Source of the DNA: Geosiphon pyriformis
Taxonomy: Eukaryota > Glomeromycota > Glomeromycetes > Archaeosporales > Geosiphonaceae
DNA length: 64,000 nt
NCBI GenBank assembly: GCA_016748015.1
Contig: JAAOMT010000128.1
Coordinates: 1,463,671-1,527,670, forward strand
Direction of reading: 5' to 3'
Below, in pieces: positions 20,303 to 32,229 of the stretch. Within the stretch, counting starts at the first letter, position 1. Every line of letters begins with the position of its first letter. The position numbers and the translations under genes are program-made. The notes under the pieces were generated by a model, which was given only the letters and a program-made list of their open reading frames with translations, was not told where the DNA came from and did not search any database.

Positions 20303-20425
20303 TATTATTTAAATTGACTCAAGTAGTTAATTATATATAGTAAGTATGTAAGTTGTATTTAGTTAGAATTATTTAGTTTAATTCTGCATACTAAATAATA
20401 ACTGGACTGTATTTGTTAAATAATA
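20303..20425 (+). other. LINE copy 1 3' UTR
   Basis: The block AATTGACTCAAGTAGTTAATTATATATAG continuing to ACTGGACTGTATTTGTTAAATAATAA parallels 30205-30325 and 60300-60420 in copies 2 and 3. It is followed by an A-rich tail. A conserved 3' UTR is expected for template recognition by the LINE RT. Confidence 0.6.
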
Positions 20426-20439
20426 ATAAAAATATATAT

Positions 20440-22600
20440 ATAATAAACATATTTGTTATTAATATAATTAAATATAAAAAAAACAAACCAAAAAATTAAA
20501 TATTAAAACAATAATAAAATTTTTTATTAGTTTATTAAATATAAAAATAATAAAAATTTTAAGTTTATATTTTAAAATAGTAAAATTAATAATTATATTA
20601 ATAATATTAATAAAATTAGATATTAAAAATATAAAAAAATAATTATTAAAAAAAACTAGTTTTATTATTAATAAAAATACAAATAATTTAATGTTTATAA
20701 ATAATATAATTTTTTAAAAAATTTGTATTTAATATTATTTGTTAATAATAAAATTTTAAATTATAATTTTTTGTGTTTAAAAAGTTGAAGTTTTTGCTTT
20801 GACTTTTATTAAAAAAAATGTTTAATTAATCAAAATTGTTAAAAAATTGTTTTTTTTAAGAAAATAATTATAAAAAAGTTTTATTTTCGAAAAATTTTAT
20901 GAAATTATTTGATTAATATAAATTTATAAATTTATAAATTAAAAAATAATTATTAAAAAATTCTAATTAGCTTTTTTAAGTTGGTTATAGAATTAGTTTT
21001 TGCTAAATTTAATAAAATAATATTAATTAAATTGTAATTTATTAGTTTGTAATATAAAACTATAATAAAATTTACTAATAATAAAATTATTAAATCAATA
21101 AGTTTTAAATAATCTGTTTTTATTAAAAAAATTTAATATATATAGTAATAATTATATTAATAAATAAATTTAAATTTAAAGTAATTAGACATTTTTAGAA
21201 ATATTATTATATTTATTAAATAATAATATATATATATATATTATATATAAAAAAACAAATTTTTATTATTTATTTTGTTTTTTTGACTAAATTACAAATT
21301 ATAGTTTTGGTCTCAAAATATATTTTTTTTTTGCAATATAATAATTAACTTAGATAATTAAGTTATATTAAATATGTATACAATTAAATTGAACTTGATT
21401 TTATTTAATTTTTATAATTATTATTAGTTAAAAAAATATTATATTTTAAATATTATTTGATTAAAAGTTAAAAACCACTTAGATATTTTAAAAAATATAA
21501 TAACAAACAAATTGACTAGCAATACTTTATTTTTGAATTTAGTGCTGTTAGTAAAATTTGTAAAAATTTTATTAAGACTAGTAATATAATAGTATTAAAA
21601 AATATGTAATATCTTATTCATGATATCTTCAAAAAAATCAATCAAATATGTTGAAAAATTGGTTGTAATTTGAAAATTCTGAATAATAATTTATTTAAAA
21701 CATTAATTAAATTTAGTCATCTTTAGTTTAATATTTTAATTCTTATATAACTGTAAGTTTAATAAACAGACATATATTTAACTTATATTATTACCTATCT
21801 ATAATTGTTTATAGATAACTATATAACAAATTTTATTATAGCATATTATGTTTTTTTTGTAACAAAATTAAATTTTTTGGTTGTTTTTTTTATATAGAAT
21901 TAAATTTAATAATTGTATTTAACTATTAAATTTTCATGCTATTTTATAAGATTTATTGTCTAACTTATATTAATTTACTTTTTGTATATTGTAAATGCTA
22001 TTTTTATGTACCTTTAATAATGCTCTATATGTAGTTTTTAACAAAAATTTTGTTTTTAAAAATTGTTAGTATGAATTTTTTTTTGTTTTCAAAAAATTTA
22101 TATTGGTTTTAAACAAGATTGTAAATTTTGTTTGGAATTTTAATATAGTTTACTAAAATAAAATCTAATAAATTAAGTCAAAATATAGAGTAATTATAGA
22201 AAAAAACAGTTTAATACTTTGTAATAATTTAATATTTTCTGTTATTGGTAATTTGTTATTTTTATTTTTTAATAGTATTATAAAACTTCTTGGAATTTTT
22301 AATGTTTTTGGAATTTGTTTTGGAATATACAGTAAATATTTGTTTTTTTTGAATATAAATAATATATTTTAGCTAATATTACTATATAGTATTGTTTTGA
22401 TTGGTTTAAATTACTGATTAAATACATAATTTATACTTAATATAAATTATTTTTGTTAATATATTGTATTAAGTAGTATTTGGGTTTTATTTATAAAAAT
22501 TAAAATTCTGTTTTTTTTTAATAATACTTTTTTTAAGTTTTGTTTGGTGTTTTTTTAATAATAATTTAATTATAAATATCAAATTTTTTTTGTTAATTTT
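20440..22600. other. AT-rich stretch, nothing recognisable
   Basis: The stretch is dominated by A and T runs with almost no G or C. No open frame, no LTR ends and no similarity to other parts of the window were seen. It may be fully decayed retrotransposon DNA. Confidence 0.5.
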
Positions 22601-22735
22601 AAATAAAATTTTATTTCTTATATTTCAAATTTTCTAAAGAGCATAATTTTGATAAAGAAGTTTTTTGTTTTTTGTTTTTGTTTTTATTAATATTTTTCAA
22701 CTCAATAACTTTTTTGTTGTAAACTTAAAAGCTGT

Positions 22736-23715
22736 TGTTACAGATAAACTTGGTGAGATATGATGATAATGTTTAGTATTCTAATTTAGTATTCTAAGGT
22801 TGTATGTTTTTCATAGGGTTGATGTTTATTAGTCTCTGAAGGTCTTTTCTGGATGAGAATTTATCTGTTGAGTTCTTTGGTTATAAGGCATAGAGTTTTG
22901 GTTTTCACTGATTACAACTTCTTATAATGATGAGCTTTCTTTTTCAAGCTAACAAGTGCAGTCATTAGGGTCTGGTGTTGTCTTTTTACTCTTCTGGTAA
23001 GCTATCAAGATAATGTTAATATTCAAAAACCTAAGAGGAGCTTTTCTCTTTTATCAGGCTATTATGAAGTCTATTTCCAGACAGTTGATTTTTTTATGTT
23101 GTCAGTCTACAAGAAAAAACAAAAAAAACAAAAAAAAACAAAAAAAAATAAAGAAAAAAAAAACAAAAGAAAATAAAGAAAAAAAAATAAGAAATAAGTG
23201 TCCTGTCAATAGTTGTGATCAATAGCTATTGTGCTAGCAGATTAAGTAGTGGATAATAACATGAATTTGAAGAATTGAAGAGATATTTTATTAATATAAT
23301 TCCATTTTGGTTGATAGCAACTATTTTTGAAAGGAAGAGTATTTAATAATTATGACCTGTGAGTCTAATTGACTCTGAGAGTTTAATTGACTTCTAAAAG
23401 TCTAATTTTCTCTCTGGATGTTTTTTTTTAACTTCTACAGCTACTTGTTTTTATATATTTTTTTTGTTCTACAGGATTGCTTTCAATTGCTTTACTATTG
23501 CTAGCTATTGTTTTGTTATTGCTAGCTATTGTTTTGTTATTGCTAGCTATTGTTTTGTTATTGCTAGCTATTGCTCATTATTGCTAGCTATTGCTCATTA
23601 TTGCTAACTATTGCTTGCATTTGTCTTATGTTACTTCAAGTTGTAATGTGTTTTTCTTGTCACATTTTTTTGTCATGTTTTCTCATAACTTTTTGGTTTT
23701 TCTACTCAAATAACA
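22736..23715 (-). repeat. Solo LTR of a third family, 980 bp
   Basis: It starts TGTTACAGATAAACTTGG and ends CAAATAACA. It is flanked by perfect CTGT duplications at 22732-22735 and 23716-23719. The middle (TCCTGTCAATAGTTGTGATCAA, then AGCTATTGT) is distantly similar to family-2 LTRs read in the same sense as C, giving the orientation. A long A-rich block at 23110-23200 corresponds to the A-rich block of family 2. The Lys-rich frame at 23013-23225 is a by-product of that block. Confidence 0.8.
23496..23616. repeat. Tandem repeat of ATTGCTAGCTATTGTTTTGTT
   Basis: Three 21-bp units are followed by shorter variants ending in CTCATT, inside the third-family solo LTR. The core ATTGCTAGCTATTG is close to a palindrome around GCTAGC. 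Confidence 0.85.
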
Positions 23716-25575
23716 CTGTTTCAAGTGGCAATATGTCTAAAAAAAAGCACTTAAGAAAGCTTTTTATGGTTCTGTTGGTAGTTTTTTTTCTTAAAAAAAA
23801 AAAGTAGTTTTTGATAATATTAAACACTTTGGTAATAAAAAATATCTTTTTGGTTAAGTTTAATTCTAGCAATAGTGTATTTTCAAATATAGATAGTAAT
23901 TCTAGTAACAATAAATATGGTGGTTTTATGATTGATATTGGTGGTAGTTCTCTTTTTGGTTTAGCTGTTATCACTCTCAAGACTAGAAAAATAGCTCTTG
24001 TTGTGATTTTTGGCTTTCTTTTTAGATCTTTTGATTTTGATATGGATTAAAAAATTAGATCTCTCCTATCTCTTTTCAGTATCTTATTGGACAAAAAATA
24101 AATCGACTCTAAAATCACTAAAACTTAAGTAGAAATATTTGTTAAGAAATTTTTTGTATTGGAAATTAATTTTTTAGCAGTAAAAAGAAAATTAGCAACA
24201 ACAAAAACTTAGTTTATTAGAAAAAAAAATTATTAATTAATGGTTTTAAGAAAGCCACTACCTTCTTAAAATTTGAAAAAATTATTTGATCAATGTTTAT
24301 ATTTGAAAAAAATATGAAAAAAGCTGTGTTATTGGCTAAAGATAAGAAAATTATTGTAAATACCAATGTTAAAAAACAAAAAATTTATTCAGATTAAATC
24401 ATAATTATTAAAAAAAATTTCATAGATACATCAAAAAAAATAATTGTCACAGCTCTTTCTGAATTTGGTCAAGTAGTATTAATCTAATTACAACTAATTG
24501 GGCTGTGACAGAAGACTATAATAAAATTTGCCAAATTTAATTAAACTAATTAATTGACAGCAAAATAGTTATTCCTTATTAAAAAAAATTTAGTGTGTAT
24601 AGTAAAAACTATGAAAGATTAAAATATTTAGATGTTTAAGAATTAATTCAAAACATTTTTGTTTATCTTGTTAATAAAAACAACTGTTTATAATTTTGGT
24701 ATTCTTGTTGAAAGAACTGGTAAAAAAACATGTGTTATCAATTAATTATTTAAAAATGGCAATAGAATTTAATGTGCTATTATTGGTTTTAAATTAAATA
24801 AGACATTGGAATTTGTCTTTTACATGAAACTTATTTTTGATAGTATTAAGCTCTTTTGAGCCAGATTAGATATGATTTGTTGTAAAAAGTGTAAGTGTTT
24901 TGAATATTCTACTTTAAAGTATAACATTTCTGGTTTCTTTATCTCTTTATTTACAAAAGTATTTAAGAGAGTTACTTTGGATGAAAATCATTTTTAATTA
25001 ACCAAATTGTATGTCAAAAAAAATGTTCTTATTTCTCACTTTGCTGTTTTTAGTAACAAATTATAAACTTAAGTGGTCTTAGTGGCTTTAGTTTCTAGCA
25101 TTTTGTTATCTAGTTTTGATTTTGGCTCTCTTTTTTTAAGTGTCTTAGATTTTGATAGAAAAGTTTTATCTATTTTGCTAAATAATTTATCTGTGTATAC
25201 TTGTTTGGCTTTTTTAAAATATTTCTTAAAACTGTTAACTAATCAGATTTCCAGTGTAATATGTAAACTCAATGGTATAATTTTAGTTTTAATGGCTTTT
25301 TCTTCTTTTTATGTTTTTATAGACTTACCAGTATCTGGTTTTGATCTAGATTTGAGCATAATATTAGACAACTCACAAGTTTTATCTCTTTTTTTTTCTT
25401 TAATTTTTGCTAAAATATTAGTATTGGGTCTAAGTAGTTCAAAAGTTTTAACCATTAAGATAGACAGTTTAGAATTAAAGTTAGTAGCTCTTAAGGCCTT
25501 TGTTAATTTAGTTTTAATAAAGTTAGATTTGTTATATACTGGCTTAGATTTTTTGGCATTTCTTTTGTCTTAATA
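23716..25575 (+). pseudogene. LINE copy 2 ORF1 (broken)
   Basis: It matches copy 4 ORF1. The N-terminal part is near 23730-24050. The central part at 24050-25060 includes IWFVSWVKC-like remnants and a Cys pair near 24880-24900 (ICCKKCKCFEYST) where copy 4 has its CCHC knuckle. The C-terminal open frame is 25073-25573 (166 codons). That frame shares SFDFGSLF and GLSSSKVLT with copy 4 and ends at the ORF1/ORF2 junction. The protein binds RNA in relatives. Here it is interrupted by stops. Confidence 0.6.
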
Positions 25576-28500
25576 AGTAATTTAATTTAGAAAATTGTGA
25601 CTTGTAATACAGAAGTATAAACAACTTAGTTAAACAAAAAAACATTGTTAAATAACATAAGAATTCTGGCAATTTAATCTTTATTGTTATTGAAATAAAG
25701 CTTAAAAACTAAACTAGACCTTAAATTAAAAACAGGTTTTTTGGTTTGAAAGTTTTTAGCTTTGAATTGAACAATAAGCATTTGGGTTTAGAGGTAATAA
25801 TTGTATTAAATAAGAGTCTTATTCATTATGTGTGCAAAGTTTTTAAGATTCCTGGTTATTTTTTTTTTATTTATTTTTTTTTGCTGGTAAAATTTTAGTA
25901 ACAATTTTGGGTTTGTACACTGATGCTTTAGTTAGTGTAAAATTTAATCAGGTCTGCAAAATAAATTCATTTATTGTTAAGACTATTAATTTAAGTTTAT
26001 ATATAATATTTAGTAGTAATTTTAATAAAAATAGAGTAAAATATAGTACAAGTTTCAATAAATATTTGAATATAAAATTGTACAACACATTTTTGAACAG
26101 CTTTTTTTCTAAAAATCTAACATGAAACAATTTTAAAGAAGTAAAAAAGATTATTAATTACATTTTTATCAATAAGTATTTTTTAACAGTTATAATAAGA
26201 CAAAATATTGATAGTGTATCTGATTTTTTTAATACTGATTATTTAGCTGTTTCTGTCTTTATGGATCTAAGTGGTCTTTTAAACAAGTATTTGAATATAA
26301 TACAAAACAAGCTAATAAAAATCAATGGAAATTCAAATTTAAGACTCAAATATTACTAAGTAGACTTATTTTATGAATTGCTTTTTTGCTAAAATATTAT
26401 TAATAATAAATGGATTTTTGAATACCAAAAAGCTTGGCTGTTTAGATTCTATGTAAAAAATACTAAATAAAATAACTCAGCATATTTGATTTTTTTTAAA
26501 CAATAATTCAATATTTTTAATTGTTCTAGGAACAAATATTTTTCAAAGTTTTATAGACTCAAATTGTTAATTGCTAAGATAATTAAAGCTTTTAGCTCAG
26601 ATAATGCTTCAGAATTTGCTTGTTTAATTAAAGTCTGGTCAATTTTTGATGAAATAAAGACTTTTAAAGTCAATAGTATGCTTAGTGTAAATGCTAGTTT
26701 CTTGAATATTATCAAACAATTATCAATAATCAAGAAAAATTATTGTAAATCCAAGTATTGTAAATTGGAGCTGGTCAAAAATGCATCTATCAACAGAACA
26801 ATCAAAAAATATATGAAAAATTTCAGTTCAGATAAGAGAAATATGATTAGAAATATTTTAGAACAACTTTTTTGTAAAGTGATACTAAATTATTTGGTGG
26901 TTGGAGAAAAAATAATTTTGAAGCCAGTTGATATAAAACTCAAGTTTAATAAAATTATAATAAATTAAACAAGAAAACAAAGGATACTTGTAATAATACC
27001 AGAACTATAATTTTATTAATACAAACTTTTGAGCTACATAAAAGAAAACATTTTTTTGGTATTATGAATAAAATCAACATGAATAATTTGGCTTTGGTTA
27101 TTAATAACCTATTTGATGACAAAACTGTTAGCCTATTGAATATCTCAAATAAACTCTAAAAACACTGTAGAAATATAATATTAAAATGTCTTTTTGAATC
27201 TGTTAAACTCTTATTTATTATATAATAATATTCTAATACTTTAAAAAAATGCTTGGGTTTTAATAATTCTTAAGCTCTATAATTGGAATGAAAATATTAC
27301 AAACACATAACCAATTGCTTTAATCAAAATGGCTTAAAAAAATTTGTTAAAAATTTTATCAGACCATATTTTTTCAACATATAGTAAATTTAATGTTTTT
27401 TAAAGTAACAATTTCTTAGTTTTAAAAAATACTTCAATCTAGTTATTTGTGTTTGTTATTGGTTTAATAGTAGAGAACATTTTAGAAAAAAGCTAAAAAC
27501 TTTGGTTAATTTTATAAGATATAAGCAAAGTTTATAATTTAATAAGATAATATTATTTAAAAGCTAATTTGAAACAGATTAAAATATATAATAAGTTTAT
27601 TAAGTTTTTGGAAATATTTACTTTAACAGAATCAACAAAATAATGATTAATTTTGGTTTTTCAAATAATTACAAAGTATTAGATAAACTTAATTAAGATG
27701 AAATCTTTTTACCTCTTTTCTGAAAAATTTTTTACAATCCACTTTTATATAAAGTTAAAAGACATGAATATTTATGTGATTACAGAATTAATTTGAGTTT
27801 ATAATAAAATTTGGCAAAGTAGAAACTTAAGCTAAAATAACTATTTACTTTGTTATTAAAGCATTTATGGATAATACAATTTGAATAGATAGTAGTCAAA
27901 CTGTTATACAGTATATTTTGAATATAGCCAATAAATTTTTTGCAATTAATAATATTTTTATAAACAATAAAAAAACTGTTGTCATCTTTATTAATTAGAG
28001 AGTTAAAAATACTTCTTTGTTTATCAGCAGCTCACTAATTGTAATGGCTAAAAAGAGTAAATTTTATTAATATTTGGAAATATTTTTATCATCAGAAGAG
28101 CTGTCAAAGCTTAGTTTAATTAAAGCACAATCAGATGTACAGTTTTTTTTAAATACAGTTTTGTGTAAAGCTATTTCTGATAAACAATTGTATTTTTTGA
28201 TTTTTTCAATTTTGCAGTCCATTATTAGTTATAGAATGCAATTTAGTTTTATTTTTAAGAGTGTTTGCATTAAATGGGATGCTATAATCAGAAAAAACTT
28301 AAAACTTAAATTGGGTCTTCTATGTAATTTTTCTACAGAAGTTTTGTTATATCTATTTCTTTATAAAATAAAAACTTTTAGCCAAGTATAAGTCAAAAGT
28401 AAGTCTTCTTTTATTATGAGTTTTGCAAATGCTTTTGATATTTTAAGACAGCTTTTTATTCATTGGTGTTTAGATTTGCAAATTTCTAGTTGATTACTAG

Positions 28501-30199
28501 TACATTTTTTATATTATTCTATTAGATTAAAAATTAGTTCTAAGAATAATTTTTTTATTTTGTGGTCTGTCTTTTTTTGTGGCTCTATCAAGTGCTTTTT
28601 GTTTCTTTGATAAAACATCAATGTTTAAGATTCTTGGAAGCACAGACTTCTTTAAAATAGCTTATTTTCTAAAATACTATAGCACAATATTTATAGAACA
28701 ATTGTTGAACAAAAAAAGAGTTTGTTTTGATTAGAAGTGTTTTAAACACTAAAAAAATCTAAATTTATAGAGCCTTGTTTTTGCTTGGTTTAGCTTAGTC
28801 ATTCAGTTTTTGAAAAATAAATTAGCTACAACTTGTAATATGTTTTGATCTCTAATATAAGCTTTTTTGACTTCAACACAGCAGATTCAATTAGTCTTAC
28901 TAAAAACAAATTGCTAAAATCTGATTTAAGTTCTTTTAATATGTATACAAATAATTTTATTAAAAGTTTTAGTTCAATTTTGGTTAGTGAAGAAGCTATA
29001 GCATTTTTTTTCAATGTTGATTTTGGTATTGGGATTAGAGTCTATAATATTATGTTGTTAACTTTAACTAAACTTAAGACTATTTTTTCACATTTGCTTA
29101 TATGCCTGTAAGTTGTAGTGTGATTATAAATTTAGCAGCCAAACTGCTATTTACATTTGTATTGATAAGTCAAAATTGGTTTCATCTGATTTCAGAAAGT
29201 GCTAGTAAATAAAATAACATTAAATTATCAATTTTATATAAGAGAGCACACTTATGGTGTTCTGAATTAAGATCAAGAGATATGCTAGTATTGTAAAAAA
29301 CATGTATATTAATAAATTAGCATCTAATGTTTGTTTTTTTGGTTTAATCTTTTTTACTGTAATCTATAAGCTTTTTATGCTTTTAGATGATATGATATTG
29401 TCTTATAATATTTGTTACTATATTAGAGATTTTTATAGGATTTTACATTATGCTAGATGAAAGAATAAGTTCAAATCTATAATAAAAATATTTGTAATAT
29501 TCATAAAATAAACTGGAAAAAACTTTTAAAGTCTGGCATTCTGGTAAGCACATGGCTTTTGGTTCTACAAGCTACTTATTGGCTGTTTTGCAAACTTATC
29601 TTATAAAGACTTTACATAGGCATTTGCCAATAATTGTCCAAAAACATTTGTACAGTATATTATATCCAAATATAAAGTGTGTATTTTGTAAAAAAATCAA
29701 TACTTCTAATCATGTTTTTGAGTACTTTTATGATAATATCACTTGTGACAAGATTTTATTTGAGTTTGGAGAGCAGTAGGCATTTTTGTTGAGTATTATA
29801 GCATTATCTTCTGTGGTTATTTGGAATTTATTTTCTTATAAGCATGATATTGGTTTGTATTCTGCTTTGATGAAAAATTTCATGCTTAAAAGTTAGTACT
29901 ATAAAGTTTTGGCTCTCATGAATAATTCTGAGCTGGCTGAAATAAAAGTTGTTTTGTTTATAGATAACTTAGTATTAGTTTACAGATCTGAGTATAAAGC
30001 CAATATAGAAAAAAATAGACTAATATTAGCCAATAATGGTGTTTTATCTAATATTATTAATAATGTGGACAAATTAAGTGATAAAATAGTTATACTGCTT
30101 AATGTAGAAAAAAATAGAAATGTTTATTTTGGCATGTGTTCTAAATGCTTGTTTTTTTTGGATTTAAATAACAATATAGTGGTTTTAGTAAATTTATAA
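25573..30199 (+). pseudogene. LINE copy 2 ORF2 (broken): endonuclease, RT, RNase H, zinc motif
   Basis: The endonuclease tail is near 26160-26250 (linker to TDYLAVSVF). RT pieces are near 27250-28100: VYNLIR at about 27530 has Asn for the first catalytic Asp. The box at 27864-27875 reads FMDN, followed by TI*I, where the stop replaces Trp. RNase H lies near 28930-29180. A C-terminal motif CVFCKKINTSNH is near 29684-29720, with Tyr for the final Cys. Open frames 26564-26968, 28074-28391, 28845-29111, 29552-29779 and 29909-30199 are pieces of it. Confidence 0.65.
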
Positions 30200-30345
30200 T
30201 GTAGTTTTAATTGGTCTGAGTGGCTGGTTATATATAGCAAATATGTAAATTGCATTTAGTTTATAATATATATATGTTGTATATTCTTAAATAGTAATTA
30301 GACTATACTTGTTAAATCAAAAAAAAAAGTTAATAAGTTAAAAAA
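30200..30345 (+). other. LINE copy 2 3' UTR
   Basis: TTTTAATTGGTCTGAGTGGCTGG continues to TAATTAGACTATACTTGTTAAATC and then a run of A. It is the same block as 20303-20425 and 60300-60425. Confidence 0.65.
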
Positions 30346-30662
30346 ATATTAGATTTATTTATATTATTGATCTTAATTTATTTTAAATTTAAATTATTAA
30401 TAATTTTTTTTTATATTTAATAAGTATGAACTAATTACTATTTAGTGCTTTGAAACAAACTAAATATAGTTCATGTATTTTTTACATGTAACCAGTTATT
30501 TGAGCCAGTTTAAACTATGTTATATTGCTACAATAAAAGTAAACTTACCCAAAACTAACATTTTTTAAACCATATTAAATAATTTAACACTATAAAAGAT
30601 TAACTTAACCAGTTATTAGCAGTCTTTAAGAGATTAGTCTTAATACTATTGGGCTTATGTAT
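30346..30662. other. Left flank of element C, no gene seen
   Basis: AT-rich sequence with no open frame. It should be continuous with 50952 onward once element C is removed, and so belongs to the minus-strand relic at 50952-52088. I could not assign it. Confidence 0.4.
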
Positions 30663-31531
30663 TATTACAAATGATTATTTGGGGTCTTAAGTCAAATAAC
30701 AAATCTGTAATCTGATGCTCAATTAATGATGTTGGTGTTAGTAACGTTTGTAAGTTGTTTGTATCTGAAGGTTTTGGTTGAGTCCTTTGTATAATGAACA
30801 GAGATGCAATAGTGGTTTATCTATAGCTTCCCAGAATCGCAATTCTGTCAATTTCTTTCTTCAGCTTAATGGCCAGCAATCCTCTGATAAGTAATCCATA
30901 ATTCTTTACATGTTCTATCCACTTGCAGGAGTCTTTTACCAAGCAATTCTTGATGTCAATAATTTAGCACTTAATCTTTAATCAATTAGTAAACAAAACA
31001 AAGAAAAAAAAATAAAAAAAATAAAGAAAAAATAAAGAAAATTAAGCCAAGATATTTACAAGTTAGTATTCCATCAATAGCTGTAATCAAGAGCTATTGT
31101 TCTAGTGTGGTTAAGTATCAATTGTTATCAACATAAAGTGTTGATAGAGAAGAGTAGATTAGAGATATAAAATAATTATTTATTAATATTTGTAATGCAA
31201 AAGGTTGCTTAGATTAAATCTAAACTGAGAGATCTCTAACTAAAGAATTCTGTCTTTTTTTTTTTCTAATACTACTGCTATATATACATAATTGAGATTT
31301 CTCAATTCTTCAATTCCTTACACCAAGAATTCTGAAATTTCTGGAATCCTGCAATTCCTTTAAGAGGAATTCTGGAATTCTGGAATTCTGTGATTTCTTG
31401 TACTAAAATTCTGAAATTCCTAGAATTCTGCAATTCTTTTTAAGAAGAATCCTGGAATTTCACATTTACTACAGTTATTTCTGATTGGCTAATTTATGCT
31501 AATATATACTTTTTATATTCTATGAGTAACA
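30663..31531 (-). repeat. Element C 3' LTR (869 bp)
   Basis: It starts TATTACAAATGATTATTTGGGG (TG to TA) and ends ATGAGTAACA. It has the same length as the 5' LTR at 50083. It contains the GGAATTC-type repeat cluster at about 31310-31460 and an A-rich block at 30990-31040. Confidence 0.9.
31310..31460. repeat. Cluster of near-palindromic AATTCTGGAATTC repeats
   Basis: Many overlapping copies of GGAATTC / GAATTCTG / CAATTCC alternate here. The same block occurs at 50745-50885, 37540-37660 and 46875-46990, and is mostly missing in element B. Base pairing between units could form hairpins in RNA. Confidence 0.75.
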
Positions 31532-31547
31532 TTATTTCTTCTTTTTT
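31532..31547 (-). other. Polypurine tract of element C
   Basis: The minus strand reads AAAAAAGAAGAAATAA just before the 3' LTR. Confidence 0.65.
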
Positions 31548-32214
31548 AATATTGAGTTCTGTTAAGATTTTCTAAATCTCCTAACTCTAATTTTCTGTCT
31601 TTGAGTATTTCTTGAACTTCTTTTTCGAGAATTAGTTGAGTTATTTTGTTCTGTAATTCTTCAAATTGAGTGTTAGTTATTTTTCTTATTTGGTTAATTA
31701 TAATGGAGTCTATTTCCAGATTAAGTAAAATTTCCAGTCTGTCTTGGAATCCAGCATGCAATCAATAAATGGCTCTTGCTTGTGTTATTAGATTGTTCTT
31801 TCCCACAAATTGTTCCAGTTGTTGCAGTATTGTTGTGTCAAATAATTGTTTTGTTTTATCCATGTATAAGTTCTGAATATTCAAGTGTCATCCCAAGTAG
31901 AAATAACAAAAGTTTCTTGGAAATTTGTGTATCCACCATTTCCACATTTTTTTGGTCAACTCTTGATATGTAGTGACACTTGTTGGTTCTTCTATTGCTA
32001 ATTTTATTTTCAGAACCATTTTGTTAATAGTGTTTTTTGTTTTTCTTTGACTTTTGTATTTGGGTATTTTTCTGGTATTTTGGTATCAAATGGTTTGTTA
32101 ATTGATAGTAATTTCTATATTCTGTTGTTGAATTAGTTGGAAGAGTTGTTGTGTTAGTGAGTGGATATTGTCAGTGATTTCTATTTTTTTGAAGTCTTTT
32201 GTCACATTTATCAT
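31546..32214 (-). pseudogene. Extra ORF between integrase and 3' LTR, element C
   Basis: From ATG at 32214 the frame reads NIHSLTQQLFQLI, WKWWIHKFPRNFCYFYLG, and RKITNTQFEELQ, and ends at 31546 (222 codons). Stops interrupt it four times, at codons where D has Gln or similar. The final 71 codons are open. It aligns throughout with the D ORF at 46136-46786. No known domain, signal peptide or membrane helix is seen. The Trp-Trp and FYLG region is the most conserved. Confidence 0.65.
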
Positions 32215-32229
32215 GTCTTTATATACTTT

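Larger units (their letters stand above)
15121..20425 (+). mobile_element. LINE copy 1: heavily decayed Tad/I-like non-LTR element (ORF2 and 3' end)
   Basis: It aligns in order with LINE copies 2 and 4. Endonuclease C-terminal remnants lie at 15200-15560. RT motif QNMYKAYDLVDW is near 16820-16852. The RT catalytic box lies at 17956. RNase H is near 19010-19230, and a C-terminal CLLYRKMKFLNHSFTC at about 19755-19802. A conserved 3' UTR follows. The 5' half is separated by element B and lies left of the window. Dozens of stops make it a pseudogene. A family-2 solo LTR interrupts it at 16980-17762. Confidence 0.75.
22600..30345 (+). mobile_element. LINE copy 2: near full-length, decayed
   Basis: It is collinear with copy 4 from its 5' end (TTTTTTGTTGT region near 22705, compare 60740) through ORF1, ORF2 and the 3' UTR. 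The 5' limit is uncertain because the upstream DNA is AT-rich. It is interrupted by the solo LTR at 22736-23715. Length without that insertion is about 6.7 kb, which fits a two-ORF LINE. Confidence 0.7.

Noticed and set aside
23013-23225. Lys-rich plus-strand frame (IKKKKTKENKEKKI)
   Set aside because: It is a by-product of the A-rich tract of the solo LTR.
23496-23616. CRISPR-like array
   Set aside because: Direct tandem units with no spacers, inside an LTR of a eukaryotic element.
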